Source: Paramarasmius palmivorus (taxonomy: Eukaryota > Basidiomycota > Agaricomycetes > Agaricales > Marasmiaceae). From it: 64,000 nt of DNA. The DNA lies in contig JAYKXP010000002.1 of the NCBI GenBank assembly GCA_037176845.1, positions 1,260,934-1,324,933 on the forward strand, written 5' to 3'. Below the pieces are notes generated by a model, which was given only the letters and a program-made list of their open reading frames with translations, did no database searches and was not told the origin of the DNA. Shown in pieces: positions 61,556 through 64,000 of this stretch (positions are counted from its first letter, which is position 1; the number at the start of each line of letters is the position of its first letter). Position numbers and translations under genes: made by a program.

Positions 61556-64000
61556 CCATGGTGACTTTATATACTGAACTGATACAATACACGTATCCCT
61601 CATCATAGACAAAGATTCTAGTGTGGATTCAAGACACATTACTGTGGAGTTAATCATATATCATAACCTATGTATTATATATTTCAACATTAATACATAA
61701 TTAGATAGCATAAAGTATTCAAGGTGTAATCATGTAAATACTTATATCCTCACAAACAACAGGTTATAATAGCTAAATTCATTTATAGTAGATAATATTC
61801 CAAAGTAACTGAGGCAGATGAAAAAATGGTCTAGCAAGTATAATCGAGCTATAATGCCCTGTCCTTAAATTAAAACCCCCAACATCAGGAATACAACTTA
61901 GTCCAGTTGTAGTAGAGATGTTAAGTTGTCAGTAGGGCATGACCCTAGACACTGTAACTACCCTAACCTGGCATATCAAGGTACAGGGTGCCCATATTAG
62001 ATATGAGAACAGCATGTCGGTTAGAGTCAGTTATACCAACCTGTAAATCTCCCCAAAACAGTCAATAGTCGATGTAGCTGTCCAATAAGAAGGTGCTAGG
62101 AATTCAACATCATACCTAATTCCTCGCTGAAACTGACTCAAGTTATCAACAGCGAACTGGATCCTAACAAGTTGTAATGAAACCGCTATCTGACAATGCA
62201 GAAAAGTAAAAGAAAGTGAAAAAGCTGCATGATGCAACAGTAATGTTGGATGATTACAAAAGGTATTTGTAATTGTCCTGATAGTTCACTGATGAGCATC
62301 TTCAGGAAGCATCTTTATGTTATGGAATGCCTGTAAACTTAACGAACTAATACTAGCCACTGAAAATATGTTATCACTAAAGGACAGGAAGCTACAAGTC
62401 CTATGAACTGGAAAGCAGAAGGGGCTCACGTGCCAAGAACTTTGCATACCCTATTTGTAAAATTGACTGATCCTCCCATGATATACAAATACCTTGACTG
62501 CCAGATAATAGTTATTCCACTAGTTTCTAACGACATCTACACATCTTCATACATTACCAAATGATGAAGAAGGGATCAAGCTATCAAAGAACCCAGATTG
62601 AATTTACCATGTTTTTGCATGAGCTGACTATCTTCACAGGGGGACAACAAGAATATATAATGTTGTAGATTTAATGTAATTGGTAGAAGCATTCATCGCT
62701 TACTATAACTGCACACTGTCTCTGTAGTAGCATCTGCTGCAATGAACCACTTATGATTTTAGGAGAAGCTAGTCAACCCTCATAATATTACTGTGGTGCA
62801 CCACGATCATTAAAGCGAGAATAAAGAGAATTCTAGAAATCCTGATGATATAACTAACTAAGATATATTGGAGAAATGGATAAAAGTTGAACATGGTGCA
62901 TCTTTATAAGGAGTATTTTAAAGCCTTTCGTAAATGAAAGGAGCAACATTACAAACTATACCACCATTTATGCCAAAATACTTACAATGTAACTCTTCAG
63001 ACCTTATAAAGAACTAGATGTTGATAAGAAATTGATGAATGGCATATTGTAAACTAGAAGAAGCCTGTGTTAGCAGCAATAATCTAAGCAATTGGTGAAA
63101 GGAGCGCCTAACACTTGATGCCAAATCAAGCGACCGTGATCGACTCTAATCGAATCAGCAAGTCTAAGGACATTGATTGGTGATCTGAAAGTACGTGTGA
63201 AGAGTCCTTGGATACTGTGGTTTGCAGTACAGTTGCAAGACAATAGCAAGAGATGATGATATTCAGCGTAGATATGACAGATTATAAAGACCAATGTTCA
63301 ACAGCAAATACGAAATTGTGTACTATAAGATATGCCACACTTTGAGCAATGGAGTAAACAGCAAGAAGCATGGAACCTGGCGGTCAGTGTATAGAACAAT
63401 GATGAACGAATACGAATATCAGAGATGAACATGAGAGTGCAGATGATTCAATGATGAACGATAAAAGGATAAATTATTCTAAACAGCCTGAGTCTACAAA
63501 AGAGAGAATCGTCTAACACAATCGTGATCCAACAAGATTAGGCCTGGAAAGAAAGTAGTGTTCCAGTTATTCAATTCCTTTCAGATTTCACAACAGACCT
63601 TAGTAAAGCGATGAACCCATTAAAACTGAAAAGGCTTGATGAAGCTGATAGTGAGGATGATGTTGATAGCCTAGTCAAACACTCTTAGTAATGACTCTAT
63701 TTCATCAAGAGCATTTTATAAACAAATGGGTCCTAAAAGGAGTAATAACAGCTTGCTTATGACACTAGTAGTATCAATTCTATACACTATCTTGGGCCTC
63801 ATGATTCTGATAGAGTGGGATAATTAAATTAACCTACACAATCTGGACATTCCAACAGAAATATCACAAGAGTTAGAAAAGGTTAGAACTAGACACATTA
63901 CTATGGAACAGCCCGAGCTATCAGGAGGGCAACTTTAGATCATTTATCCACTTCAGATGGATACGAAGTGGTTGAATATGCTTCAGTTGCCTGTAGTATT

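Larger units (their letters stand above)
58300..64000. repeat. AT-rich, CpG-poor repeat tract
   Basis: Base composition changes sharply to the right of about 58300 and genes stop. In 60001-60960 I count only six CpG dinucleotides, against eleven in the 240 nt 51001-51240 of coding DNA. TpG and CpA are common, as expected after deamination of methylated CpG in silenced repeats. Most reading frames are under 110 codons and lack domains. Short direct repeats, perfect hairpins, a Pol III promoter relic and an aspartic-protease-like motif lie inside (see separate entries). The tract continues past the right edge, so its full size is unknown. Confidence 0.75.

Noticed and set aside
63070..63294. 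Minus-strand frame of 74 codons in the AT-rich tract
   Set aside because: Looks weakly protein-like but has no recognisable domain and lies in repeat-rich sequence.

Overview
The window is nuclear DNA from a basidiomycete fungus, most likely an Agaricomycete. The evidence is the dense packing of genes with many short introns (about 36-130 nt, GT-AG), the fungal families present (SGF73, LYC1, Zn(II)2Cys6 regulators with a fungal transcription-factor domain, a MET5-type sulfite reductase, an EF-hand MscS channel, fungal-type RHO3) and the AT-rich repeat tract at the right end. The genus cannot be fixed from the sequence.

Layout. 1-1.6 kb: 3' part of a Tyr/Pro-rich gene. 1.7-3.9 kb (-): kinase-like protein. 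4.1-7.7 kb (+): ATP-dependent DNA ligase with a BRCT-like end. 8.3-10.1 kb (-): STK32/YANK kinase. 10.4-11.1 kb (+): guanylate kinase. 11.3-17.1 kb (+): full-length ABCC transporter. 18.0-18.7 kb (+): secreted NPP1/NLP-family protein with a frame break. 19.1-21.1 kb (+): dihydrolipoamide dehydrogenase. 22.2-24.8 kb (+): MscS/EF-hand channel. 25.0-29.3 kb (-): SGF73, a Baeyer-Villiger-type monooxygenase and TAF10. 30.0-33.4 kb (+): Zn cluster regulator 1. 33.7-36.4 kb (-): LYC1-like acetyltransferase and a PQ-loop protein (ANY1/SLC66A2 type). 36.5-42.8 kb (+): clathrin heavy chain. 43.1-44.3 kb (-): RHO3. 44.5-45.7 kb (+): coiled-coil protein. 45.9-49.3 kb (+): Zn cluster regulator 2. 49.9-54.5 kb (+): sulfite reductase beta subunit. 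54.6-58.1 kb (+): BTB plus CAP-Gly protein. 58.3-64 kb: AT-rich, CpG-poor, repeat-laden DNA with hairpins, a tRNA-like Pol III promoter relic and traces of a retroelement.

Most genes are housekeeping and not organised as a pathway cluster. Themes that recur are membrane traffic (clathrin, RHO3, PQ-loop protein, ABCC pump), the SAGA/TFIID transcription machinery (SGF73 and TAF10 less than 3 kb apart) and two paralogous zinc-cluster regulators.

The most important observation concerns sequence quality. At least 14 single-base frame breaks fall in nine genes, including essential ones (clathrin, TAF10, sulfite reductase), and most lie at short homopolymers. They look like base-calling or assembly indels rather than decay, and any gene model from this window should be read with that in mind. 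I found no convincing new multi-gene system; the most unusual proteins are the BTB/CAP-Gly fusion, the fungal ligase and the kinase-like protein without a DFG aspartate.
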